Assembly: GCF_000006565.2 (NCBI RefSeq)
Contig: NC_031475.1
Span: 1,323,535-1,387,534 of the forward strand
Direction of reading: 5' to 3'
Source: Toxoplasma gondii ME49
Taxonomy: Eukaryota > Apicomplexa > Conoidasida > Eucoccidiorida > Sarcocystidae
DNA: 64,000 bases
Shown in pieces: positions 46,980 through 59,033 of the stretch. The translations under genes and the position numbers were made by a program. The notes under the pieces are model-generated. The model saw only the letters and a program-made list of their open reading frames with translations, made no database searches and was not told the origin of the DNA. Within the stretch, counting starts at the first letter, position 1; every line of letters starts with the position of its first letter.

Positions 46980-49004
46980 GGTGGAAAACGGAGTTTTTGT
47001 GGATGAAACAAACACACGAAAGTCTCCAAGAACCCTTGCCCGACGAGGAAGGAGGGCCAGGGCGAAGGGAGAAACTTGAAAAATAATTTTTGCGTGGTGG
47101 AGTGCGAACTGGACGTGTCGTCGTGGTTTGCGGGGGTGGACATGTTTACCATTCTCGGGGTGTTGACAGCAGGGAAAACGAAACGTATGTTGTTTTTTCT
47201 ACACGAGAGGGGTTCTGTTGGCGCGGTATTTCCTTCAGAGGGAGGCTTGTACTTTCTTGGCGTTCACGTGCGATGGTTTGCGTCTGGCGCCAGTGGCCTA
47301 GACTCATCTTTTGCCGCTATTCCTTGTCATCTGAACTTCCTTCGCTTAATTGTTTTCCACTCATACTTGGCAGCGTGGAGGGAACACAGGCACGACGGAC
47401 GTCAGGCACACGGAAATCGGCTGTGGTGTGCGGCTATAGCCGCTTCGCTGAAGGTCGGAATCGATTAGCACAACTGCGCGCCTAGCGATCACCGTTTACT
47501 GGCAACACGCTCTGTGTCCTCACTCGTCGCTCTAGAATGGTCGGGTAGCCTACAACTTTGCTAAATCTTTCTCGGAATGGTAAAGATTCTGGACAGAGGC
47601 AAAATATTTCAGCATGCCAACTCGTCTCTCAACACGGACATAGACTGCGGGACGAGGTTAAGCATCCGTTGTGCAGAGAATCGAAAAATGTACGTTTTTT
47701 CTTCTGTGAAAGGAGCACAGACATGTGGTAGGGTAGAGGGTGTCATCGTTGCAAACATTCAGGAAATAGCGTCGTCAGTGATGTGTCCAAACCAGAAATC
47801 ATTCACAGGCGTTAGACACCATGAGCCGAAAGTGAGACTAAAGTTCTGGATGTCTCTGTGTCTCAGTTGTTGTTCCACGATGACTGTTGATGTCGACACA
47901 GCGACTAAAAGTCTTTATGCCTGGAATGAAGTATGACACACTTAGGTAGTGTCAAAAAGATTATTGGTATTCTTTTGTGAAAGAGAAGAGGTACACGTTC
48001 ACGACACGTGGTTTTGGGGGGGCCCTAGTCGTTACACCATCAGGAGTATGCTGGCATCGATGAGCATGGTGGGTACATTCGACAAGTATGTAGTGTGAAC
48101 AAATTCTCCGCTTTGTGAACCCGAACGTGGGCAGGATCCAGGCGGATTGGCGCCTCTGTCAGAAAGCAGCGCCACGCGCTGCGCCGAAGATCGCCAAACT
48201 ATACTGTGCTGAAGTGTTTCAGTGTAAAGCCTTTGGTTTTCCTCATCTGCCGTTAACAGTCTCTGGTGTTCATCAAATTCAAACAGTCACACAACGGTGT
48301 ACCGACCATACTGGCATGTATTACAGGCCCTGCCTTTTTGAATGAGCAAATTTCAGCACGATGGACGGTAAATGGCTGTGCGCGTCTCGTGCATTTCACC
48401 GGACGTGGTTGTTCACAAGCACAGTGCGATACTGCTGTAGACTAACAGTACTAGCATCGTGATCATCAGCGAAGACCAAACTAGATGCGATTCTTTGGTA
48501 GATATTTATTCCTGGAGCTTTAACGGAGCATGACTAATGGAACTGAAGTCATTTTTGGAACAGTGCCCAGAAGGGAGTTTCGAGAATGAATATCGGAGAT
48601 CATTTCCTCTAACGACTCAGCCCAGGCCGCTGCTGAGACGAGCGTGACTCGAGGCGGGCAGCGGTAACTGGCTAGCGGAAGATGAAGGTGCAACCGCGCC
48701 AATCGGCGGTCATCCTCATTAGAATCGCCATTGTCGTCCGAACCTTAAGTAACCGTGTGCATTCTCACTTATCGCACATTTGTACATCGTTCGGAACCCG
48801 CTGAAGAAATTTGACCTAACACTTTGTTTCCAAGATTTTCTTTCTTTTGTGTGGGGTCACGTTCATCGAAGAGTCGGTCGCGAAAGCGTTAGCCTTTAGT
48901 TCTCGTGTCGATTTGGTGTGTGTCCTGTTCTCGGCTAGAACGTTGCATTTACCCGTTGCCCCGTATAACAGAACCCTTGGCGAGAGGTTTGCCTGCCTTG
49001 CAAG
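46980..49004. other. intergenic region, no gene supported
   Basis: Two kilobases between two plus-strand genes. The best frame is a 119-codon ATG ORF at 47577-47936 with no recognisable content. The rest presumably holds the 3' UTR of the IQ-CBM48 gene and the promoter of the secreted-protein gene. Confidence 0.45.
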
Positions 49005-52000
49005 ATGGTTATTCCGGTCAATCATCGCCTGTCTTCGTGTGCCTTGGGCATGGTAAGAGTTGACGACAGTTCTGTTCTAAAACAGCTTTATCGATCGCGG
49101 CGCGGTGCTTCCCACATGCTCTTACGGTGTCTCTGAGCGGTTCACGAGTTATAAATTCTGCTTTGTTTGTGATCAGGTACTGGCGTTACTAGGGGTGTCG
49201 TCGTATTCTGTTTGGGCAAGTCAACAAGACGGTACGCCATCAACAGCAATCACATCCGTACCGGCGGGCTTCCGCTGGATTGGCACATCGTCTGTTGTAG
49301 TGATTACTAGACTCTGCTTCTTTCCGACTTGCAACATGAGCGCTGACATCGTGTCTCCTGCATACAACTAGCATTCATTATCAACAAACTGTTCAGGGAA
49401 AATGTGTCAGCAGTTGAGCACGTATTGCCATAAAAACAGACACACAAGCCAACTTACTAGTCTTTCTCTCATTCATCCGTGTTTGGTGTCCGTTTCACAG
49501 CGTTACACATTCTCTCAATGCAACATGCCGTAGAGCAAGTGCACTGGTGGCTGTTACAATAATACAAGACAAATAATCTTATATCTGGGCTGAGGCGTTC
49601 TAAAATGCCGTATGTGTGATGATGGTAAACGCGGTGGTAGGGGAGTTTAGAAACCTGTTTTTGCTCATCACGCACAGGTGTGTTTAAATGGAACAATCGC
49701 GACGCCTTCGCTGGTTGCTTTTCAGGTCCGGAAGCAGATTGACCCTTTCACTGTTGTCATACGAGTGTTTTTTACAGGTTCCGGGAACTTCGTACCGGAG
49801 TACCCTCCACTAGCAGTTCTGGAGGCCATGATACAGCCGGACCTCACCGACGTGGAGACCGAAATTCTTCCTGATTCTGTTGAAGCAGCTGGAGCTACGC
49901 CTGGTCTCTCCGGTGTGGAGTCGCTTCGTATGAGGGAATCTGGTTCCACTGAGGTGAGCGCAGCTACTCTTGCCAGAAGGCCCGACAAGGATGACAGTTT
50001 ACTTTTGCGCGGTTCTTCTCTTGTGATTTTCCAGGACGTAACTGACTCCAGCCTTCCCGGAGATAGCGACGGTGTGCCAACTATCAAGAGCCTAGCTGTT
50101 GTTGACTCTGATTCCCAGCGAACAGCAGATGGGTACGGACCTTCCCCGGCTACTCCCCTTCAGCTGCTGAAAAGACGTGGACCAGCTTTCGGCGAATCCC
50201 AACACGTGTGGTCGAATGGCTCCAATACAGCAACTGGGATCTCACCTGGGTATGCGACAGACGACCAAAATGTACCCGTCGCTCCTCCTCACCATAGACC
50301 CGTCGTTTATGATCCCCGAGTCGTCGTGGTAGCTGACCGCAATTACATCAAACAGATAGCTGCCATGGAACGTCAATCACGGGATTACAATAAGCTCGTT
50401 AAGAAAGCCACTCGGTCGGGTACTCCCAGCCACCACCGGAAGAGGTATGGTGTAGGTGTAGGCGTATACAGCGACCCCGTATCTGGAATACCGTGGTGGA
50501 TGAAACCGGAACACAATGGCACCTCTCAAGAACAAGCGCATGACGTCGGAGATGGGGGTCGAGCTCACAGCGCTGGATTGCCTGAATATGCTGAAGACGG
50601 GGAGATGGAAGAGCGACGCCTGCAGCCCCGATTTCGAATTTTCAGCCAAGCTCTGGGGTCACCTAAAAAGGCCCGAGGTGATCGACACGAATCTGGCGAG
50701 CCCCTCGCGTGGTCGACCAGAAACGAGCGAGATCGGGATCCTTTTGGCTTCGCTTTCTTCCGAAGCAAACAGGAAAAGGAGGTCAGAAACAGCAAAGATG
50801 CCCGCGAAGGGAGGACGGAACCACGTGACAGTCGGCGCCCAAAAGAGGACACCCGCCACATGAAACACGAGCCTCCCCCGTCGCCCAAGCGCCATCAGGC
50901 ACCTCGAGTAAGACTGATCATGTTCAACGCTAAATTCCCGGCGAAACATTCCTTTTCTTTGAAACCCGTTTTTATTATCGCATTTAGTATGACCTCAGAG
51001 TACCAGTAGCCAAGCGATCTCTACAGGATAAAGGGGCATTAGGCCGAACCTGCAATAGATAAATATACCTTATATGCTTGTATATTGGCGGCTAAATGTC
51101 AATCAGGGTTTGTATGATAAGATGCCGAAACAACGTGTCCATCAGAATCATATGAGACACTTTTGTCACGGTGGCGTATGTGATTATCTCCAAAAGGATG
51201 GGTTCGGATATGGTGTGCAGTTGTTTCACTATATTCTTCCACATGCGCGAGCAAACTCCGCTCCCGGATTGAGTTGCACAGAGAATTTTGATCCATCGCT
51301 GCAAAACATAGTTATTGTTTGCGAGCCCTTCGAGCAAATCGTTTTGTCGGGGGTCTGCTAGCGTGAGTTCCCGACGCTTCGGCGGAGAAACTTGACTCAG
51401 AATTTTTCTTCATGAAGGGCCCAACAGTTGCGTAACGCTGAGAACTGCGAGCTGTTTCTCCAGTGCCTCAAGTGCTGATGACGCTGGAGCTGTGGGAGCG
51501 CGAAAAAACTCCTTTTGTTGCTGTGTGAACTGAGGTATTGTCTGGGTCAGGGACTGCCAACAGCGAGCATGGCAAACCCACCTGGGACTGCACCTCGATA
51601 TAGCACAGGGACGCTGATGGTTCTGTTCGTGTCTTTGGTTTTCTCAGAGCAGCGCTCCTCACCCCAAGTCGGCAGTTCAGGCGGAAGCCCTGGACGATGA
51701 CGATTTCGATGACTATGAGGAATTCGATGATGACTTCGACGAATATGAAGAAATAAGACCCCAACGAGCCCAACAATATGCTGGCTCAGCTCGGCGCCGA
51801 AACGCCCAGTCATACGGGATCTACATACCCGAAGTGTACGACCGCCCGCTGCTGGTTTCGGCATCGTCAGTTGGTACGGAGCTCCTGACGCCTTAGAAGT
51901 ACATGTACGATGAACGACCTCTTGAGAGGCGTTCTGTGTGTGGCATGTCGGGTCCCAGTACTGGACTCTTGCTTTTTAGCACACTGGAATGAACAAGCAG

Positions 52001-52719
52001 AGTTCGTCGGAAGCTAGCAACGTAAATTTCACCCGTCTCGTCTGAGACGGACGGAGGAGCACTTGCTGTTGGTGTCATTGGACAGAGTGATTTATAAGGG
52101 CGCGCGTGAGGAGTCGCACATTTTTGGTGCTCCCTCATTGTCGTTTTCTTGGTATCCAGGTGTTTCTTTGACTGTACACGATCAACTAACGCTTTTTAGA
52201 GGACCTTCGCTGTGCACTGTGTCCACAGAAACACGGGAGACGCCGCATTCCGCCTCTGATTCGATCGCCTCTGCTGCGTCTCTCCCATTCGGTGTGCCGA
52301 TAACAAAGGCAGATATCGATTTTTCACAATTTTTCGGAGACGACCACCAAGGGCCTTCTGCGGATAATGCGAAGGGAATTGGGAAAAAACTTTTATTTTT
52401 GCGGCGAAAGCAAGGAACAGCTGCTGAGGAAGACGCGGTGGCATCTTTGTCCCTCACTCACTTGAACAGTGAAGCACCGTCCTCCCAAGAGGTGAAAAAG
52501 GGTACGCTTCTCGAGCGCCTGAAAACACTGCAAGACTTGCCTCATGCCGACGAAAAACAAAAACCAGACTTGACCGAAATCTTAGGATCATCCAGCTGGC
52601 ACGCGTTCGACCAGACTAAGACGAAGGGAGAGTTTCCTCAACATAAGCAGAAACATGGAGAAAAGAGGACGCCGTTGAGAGACAACAGAGCCAAGACCAA
52701 AGATGGCCAGACCCAGTGA
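49005..52719 (+). CDS. secreted protein, dense-granule-like, unrecognised
   Basis: Exons 49005-49052, 49177-49231, 49778-50907, 51648-51865, 52200-52719; 656 aa, phases agree. The start ATG has a good context (CAAGATGG). Exons 1 and 2 together make a clear signal peptide: basic n-region (VNHRLSS), core ALGMVLALLGVSSYSVWA, likely cut before SQQD. The mature protein has no membrane segment, is mostly polar and basic, and has KR clusters. RRLQP at residues 314-318 (50614-50628) fits the RRLxx form of the Toxoplasma export motif cut by ASP5. A 20-residue Asp/Glu/Phe/Tyr tract lies at about 427-446. The last exon is Lys-rich. This build is common among coccidian dense-granule proteins, but no family is recognised. 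The donor GCATC|GTCAGT (51866) is the weakest. Confidence 0.7.
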
Positions 52720-53224
52720 CGTGCGGTAACTATGTACTTTGGAAGTCGCCAAGGAGTCTCCTCACTGAAAAGGCTACTGAGTTTGGTGGAGTCGAAATCC
52801 AATCGTTTATGAAGCCGAAATTATTTTATGTTTACGCGAGAGACACTGGTATTTTCTCAATGGTAGCTTCGTTTTCGCTGCTGGTCGTTTGTGGTATGCC
52901 AACAACTTTTCAGCATGAAACTATGTGCACATGCATATCCACAGTTCATATCGGCACCGCTGCCGCCCCGTCCCCCCACCCCCCAAAACGTGCAGCCAAG
53001 AAAGAAACCTAAAACTGAAGTATCGTTCAGATATTAGACAGGAACCGTACTTTCTGAGTGAGTATAACGTGTTCCATGATACATTAATGGGCAGAACGAG
53101 AGGCACCAGCTATGAATGAGCAGCACAAATTTCACAACTGAGGTGTCGGACGACGTCCATGTTGCGCGCCCGCCCAAAAAGACAACGCCTTCGTTGAATA
53201 GCAGAGAAGCAACTTCGCAATTCT
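52720..53224. other. short intergenic, convergent 3' ends
   Basis: Between the stop of the secreted-protein gene and the stop of the NASP gene. A C-rich run lies at about 52970-52985. No gene is seen. Confidence 0.5.
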
Positions 53225-56200
53225 TCATTCTTCCTTAGTTTTCACTTCCTCCGCTTCAGGTTTTGCTTCTTCCACCTTTGGTATCTCTGCCGGGGCCTGC
53301 AGCTCAGCTTCCCCCTTGACTGTCTTTGGTTCCGGTGCCACACCCTGCAACTGTCTCAGATCGATTCTCCGCTTTTTCGGGCTGTGCCTGAATGCCTCTT
53401 CTTCATCGTCGTGTCTTTCTGTCTTGGTCGACACTCCACCGATGACCGACACGGCGGCAGAGGCGGGCCGAATCGAAACTCGGACGACTTTTGCGGAGGA
53501 AGGATCTAATTGAGGAGCATCGAAGGTCGAGGTGGTAGTGGCAATGCACTCACGTGCAGCACACTGACTTCCTTTCGTCGCTGTGTCTTCGTTAGTGATG
53601 CCGGCTGCTGCGTCTTCGGCTATCTGCTTCTCAACATCTGTTATCTGCAGTTGGAGATCTTCTATGGTGTCTGCCAACGCGTCTGCAGTCATGCCATCGG
53701 GCATCCCCAAGAAGCCGTCCTTTATTTTTTTTCCAATCGCGAGCGTTCGCTGCAAGCATAACCACGAAGCGGAGACGAGGAGAGATACGGCAAAATCCCC
53801 AGTCACATAATCTATCCGTGATCTCAGCTCTCCGCTGAACAGTTCCCAGCACTATCCCAAAAGACTCAGTGCTCGCTGCTTAAAATCCTGATACGGTAGT
53901 GCATGCGCGTGCAGACGCTGCTGGATGTTCACGCATACGGTTAGATACTGAAAGTTCACGTGACAGTGACGAATCAGCTGTCTGCGCATGTGTATTCCGT
54001 AACCTCAGTGTGCGAACTGATAAACAGCTCACCTTGAACACATCCAAAGCGGCTTTCTTCTTCCCGCTGAAAAAGGTCGCCTGGGCCAACGAAAGGAGCG
54101 GAGCCATGAGGGTCTGTTCAGGTAACCGATATCGCTCTCGGAGAGAGACTGCCTCTCCATAGTCCTGAACGGCAACAATATTCAGCGGACTTCAAGATTG
54201 AGACTAACAAACGAGCCATAGTTGTACGTAGATACACGCAAGCTCCTGTCCACGTTTCGCGCTAGAACCAACTAGACAGATCTGCGGGGCACAAAGCACC
54301 AGAACCACTTATTCTTGTTCAAGTTTGAAAGTTCGTATGTGACTCTAATTTTCGTCGATGTTCGAGACTCAATCGACATTGCTCATTGCCTCCAAAAGCG
54401 AATCGTCTACGGCCCGTGAAGTGGTAGTTCACACCAGAGATAAATTCCACGCATCTCACCGCCAGCTCCCGCCCTAGTCATGCAAGTTTCGATCCTTCAA
54501 AAGTCTCGGGGCAGCTACAATAGTACTATCACCGTACACGTGCATGCGCGCGAGTTTGTGAACTTTTACAATGCAGCAGCTTCCTGTCTCGAGAGCACAC
54601 ACACCTGGGCAGCCTCGTCGTATCTCTCGTTCATCAGCTGCATGTCTGCGAGGCGGACAAAGGCGAAAGACAGATCAATGACATCCGAGTGGACAGTGTC
54701 TTTGTTCGATTGGTTTTTCTCGCCCTCGGCCAGGTCTGAGGAAGTCGCTGGAGGCGGGGACTTTTCCAGCTTCTTCAGAAGACACTGTTTCGCCATTTCC
54801 AACATCTCGAATGCCAGCTCCTCGTCCGAAACCTTTCCCGCCGCATTCCCACCCGGGACTTCTTCTTCATGGCGCTCAGTCCCTTTGTCTGTCGAAGAAG
54901 AGCTGCTCGTCGCTGAGGACGAGGACGCAGGGGCGGCACCTGGGGACAGAAGGCCACAGACAGACGGTATCGAGACACTCGGTGAAGCACGGGCCGTCTC
55001 GACAGTGGCTGAAAGTCAGTGGAACCGGGAAAGCGTCTGTGAAATAGCATCAACACTAGATCCTTCTAAAACAACTGTAGAGGCGTAGTAGATAACCCAT
55101 GTCTGGTGCAGCAAAAAAACATATAAACGTGTGTCGAGTTGGGTACGCAAGAGTTCTCCGCAAACAATCGATCGAACCGGCTGCGGTGATGAGGGGCGCA
55201 CTTGAAGCAGCTGCTGCGCCCGACTCGGCGTCTTGCTTCGCTTTGTCGAACTGAAAAAGCTCTGCATTCTGCTCTTCCTTGGTCAGCAACGCGTCCCCAA
55301 ACCACAGGTAGAACGTGCTGAGTTCGGGGTGGAAGTCAGCGCCGCCAAGCTCCGCCACTCTGAAGGGGGCGCAGCAAATAGACAGAGGAGAAGGAGAAAG
55401 GCATGCGTCGTGTCTCTGATAGGGGGAGAAGTGGAATGCCGCAGAAACAGCGCACCCTGGAAAACCTTTACTGGGAAAACGCGCTCCGCAATTTGAGGTG
55501 TCCACCTCCACGGAACAGAAACGCCACAAACAACGGAACTGGAGGGAAGCCGACGTGTGTGGTACGAAAGCTCTCACGTCACGAGGCAACCGTTCCCGTT
55601 TCTCCAGGCAAAAGTTCCGTCGTATATCCCTGCCCTAGGAAGCGTTGCTCCCGAAAAACACACACAGAAGTCCAGAGAAGCGCCACGTGACTTGTGAACT
55701 GAAGAAAATGAGGGCAAAAAACCGGCAAGGATGACAGTCACAGCCACACAAGGGCATTTCGCTGCCTCTGATCGTGGTCCCCTCGGGTGTTCTGTCGCTC
55801 AAAAGCCCATTCTCTCTCTCCACAGAAGCCTACTTCCTCTCAACGGCCCGGGAGAAGTACTCCGCAGCTTTAGCCCAGTTTCTGCTGCGAAAAACGGTCT
55901 TTCCTTCGCCTAGAAGGGTGTCCGCCGGCTTTTCTGCGAATTCTGGTGGCACGCGACACATATGAATAATGTAGATGGCGTGAGATGTTGTTAGTCAGGC
56001 ATGCGTTCTTTCTGCAGTGGCGGTGAGTACGGTCCTTCCTTCCTTTCCCTTTAACGCTTCACGGCACAAGCACATGCGAGAAGGCAACGACTGTGTGTTT
56101 GCCCCACGGTCGAAGTGGAGAGGAACAAAGTTAATGCGCTTCCTGAAAGTTGCCGAGCAACGGTTTCTCTCTCCAGTAAGAGGTTACACACACGCTTCTT

Positions 56201-56938
56201 CTAAATGACGGGAGAACACTCGCGTAAGCTATTCACTTCATGGCGCCCGAGTGCTGCCCACGACAGCCTCGAACCACCTGAATGAACATTTCCAGGACAT
56301 TGGTGGGTGTAGCGACACCGCGAGATCTCACGGTGCTCGGCTGCTACGTTGCACACCTTGCTCGTCGTCTTCCTCTGCTTCTTCAGACTCCTCTTCAACC
56401 TCATTTTCTCCGTCTTTCTCCGTCGCAGGGGGGGTTGAGTTGCTGTCAGCACCTTCAGCAGGTGCTGGAGCAGCCACGTGGCCGGCACCGACAGCTGCGC
56501 AGGAAAAGTGGTATGGGCACACGTGAAAGTGAAGAAGAGAGCACACAAAAGTGCGTCTTCACTCTTGCGTCCTAGAGCAACCGTCAAAAGCTGAAAAAAA
56601 ATTCAAGGTTTACTCTGCGTTACTCGAGAAAGAACTTTTTCTGTGGCGTGGGCTCAGCTGGCTTCGACAGGAAAACGCCGCACACACACACAAAGACTTG
56701 CCGTTACAGTCCTCCCGCCCCCTCGAACCGTGACACCCGGGACGTAATGGACGTTCTCTATCCGCGAAAGGAGTAGACGTGGCACAGAGAGACCATTCGG
56801 TTTGCAGAGCTGCAGCCGGGATACACAAATTGCGCTCTCTAGCACAGAGGAATCTCACGACTCACTCTCGTCGGCCGCTGTTTTCGCCTGATCTTCTGCC
56901 GCTGACGGCTGAGGGGCTGTGGCAGTCATCTTAGGCAT
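53225..56938 (-). CDS. NASP: NASP/Hif1/Sim3-type histone chaperone (SHNi-TPR)
   Basis: Seven exons: 56938-56866, 56494-56357, 55933-55834, 55359-55178, 54939-54605, 54164-54033, 53749-53225; 494 aa, phases agree. An acidic block (VEEESEEAEEDDEQ) lies at about 55-70. TPR 1 follows at 72-103 (ADTLLGEGKTVFRSRNWAKA). The family signature HPELSTFYLWFGDALL lies at about 113-128, then an acidic/Ser-rich insert. A further TPR pair spans about 250-300 (LSFAFVRLADMQLMNERYDE, then DYGEAVSLRERY). A coiled coil (DALADTIEDLQLQI) is at about 340-365, and there is an NLS-like SPKKRRIDL near the C-terminus. NASP-family proteins bind H3 and H3-H4 and keep the soluble histone pool. The start uses MPKMTATAPQ; the second Met three codons on is possible. 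Confidence 0.87.
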
Positions 56939-59033
56939 TGTTTTCAGTGGATGGTTTAGGGATGGCGAGTTTGATCGGACGGAAACAGGCGGACGGAGTT
57001 GCCAACGACGCCGATGCAACACCCGAATCAGGAAGGGAAATGGCGCTGCAAGCCCAGCGAGGCACACCAAGAGACAGAAAGAGAGACTGTGCCTCGTGAC
57101 GCTGCTCGAAGTAAAGTATTTTTCTCCGCACTGGCTTATTCACTGGACATGAAAATTCACCGAGGATAATCACATGGCCTGGTTTCGTTGTGAATGTGCA
57201 TGTGCGCGCGGTGCATGCAGTTCAAGCGCGGCAGAGACGCGCTGTCTTGGGCTCTCACCAGACACGGGATGACTCTCATTCTGATTCGAATCCAGTGAAA
57301 GCCCCCAGGTAAGAGATACGGAAACGGGGAACGATCTCCGAAGAGTAGAGCGAATTTCTGGGTTAGAACTTGTTGAAGACGAAGGCGAACCGTCACTGGC
57401 CGTTGTCGTTTGGTGTGGCGGGGTCATCCCCCTTCTCACTCCAGATGTGGTACAGGCCCTCGAACATTTACAGATGCTCTCTTCGCCATTACGACTCGGA
57501 TTCCGCGCGTGAATTTCCGACGATAATGTGCCTTTGGATCACGAGTACTGTCTTTCGACCGAGCGCCAGAGACGACCGAACATCACGCACCACCATCTGT
57601 AGCGTGGATGGTGAACACCGGTCATCTTGCTCACAGGTCACACAACTGGCCTTTTTGACGCACAGCTCGTGCCTGATAGTTGCCAGTGTTGTCCAGATTA
57701 AATGAGCATTGGTAGAAGTTTCCTCAGTGAGTTCGCTGTGGCATAGGAATACGAAATCTACGCCATCATCGGCTACTTGCGCTAAGTCCACTATCCTCGT
57801 GAGACTGTGCACACTTATCGAGTGGTACTACCTTGGTCGCAGTCACAGGAAAAAGTAGCAATACATTCACGTATATGCTTATGCATGTATTTCAATTTCT
57901 TTTCGAGCCTCGCGCGGCGCAGCTGCCGCCTCACCGTGTGTTTCAATGGGCGTCACACACGACTTAGCACGACACAGCTGAAAATAGTAGATAGCAAGTC
58001 ATTCTGTCATCCACTGGGTGACAATTACCCTCTCATGTATACGAGTCACTAAGCATTCAGCATCTTAGAACGCATGTATCCATATGCATCGATATGACCA
58101 TAAAGCATACCATAAAGCGGTGCAAAAGTAGCTCACCAGGGTATTCCGTCACACGAGAGGACAGTGTGAATGAAAATGCGATGGTGGATCCTCTGCGAAT
58201 TGTCAACGACCAGCTGCCTCTGCACAGTTGATGTGTTTGTCTGGCAGTGTAGCATATATAACGAAGGACCACGATTATGGATGACGTCACAATCAACAAT
58301 CTATTCATTGGACGCCGACACCCCTGTTGAACACTGAATCCATTTTGCGCCCGAAGTGCAGCTGAAATTCGCCAGTCAACCCAGGAACAGCGTAGATACA
58401 AGTGACCGTTGGACTTAAAGGAGGGTCGTGCTACTGCGGACACCAGCATGGTTTTTACATCTGGTTTTTTCGTAGCTCTTCTGAGAGCGGAGTTGTACCG
58501 GGATAGAGTGCGGGGTAGGCGACGGACAAAAACAAAAAACGACCGTGGTCTAACAGTTGGTAGTTGTGCTTTTAAAAGCATCTCGTTTGTTGTCAACAGA
58601 AACAACGTCGACATATTTACGCCACATCGGCATACTTCGCTGTTTCCGTCCGGGTGCTGCTGCCTTTTTGCTAATTGCTGCCGTACAGCCATCCATAGCG
58701 GTTTGCCGTCTTGCTACCTTGCGAGAAGGCATCTTCCTGAAAGAAGAGAACGGTCAAGCGCGCCGCAAGAAACGGTGCTTCGGCGCTTGTCTGAAACAGC
58801 TTGTTTGCGAAATGTCAGTGACCGCGCCATCCCTGGTCATGGCGGTTGTTGGACAGAAATCCACCCACGCAAACGGATGCCGACGCGCGGGAGAGGAGTC
58901 TCGGTCATGTTTTGTACATACACCCGACGATGCGAATCGCAACATGGCTACTTCGTAGGGCCGTTGGTTTTCCCATCCGTCGTTGGCCTGTGCTAGGGTA
59001 TCTTAGGGAAGCTGGTTTCTCTTCCTGTCCACA
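56939..59033. other. divergent promoter region of NASP and small secreted gene
   Basis: No gene is seen. TGCATGCA is at 57212-57219, some 275 bp upstream of the NASP start. Open frames at 58.0-59.0 kb on both strands lack ATG or splice support. Confidence 0.45.
57212..57219. promoter_or_regulatory. TGCATGCA palindrome upstream of NASP
   Basis: The GCATGC core is an ApiAP2-type motif enriched in Toxoplasma promoters. Its position about 275 bp above the NASP ATG fits a promoter element. Function is inference. Confidence 0.3.

Noticed and set aside
47577..47936. 119-codon ATG ORF in the 47-49 kb gap
   Set aside because: No domain, signal peptide or splice support; one such frame is expected by chance in 2 kb.
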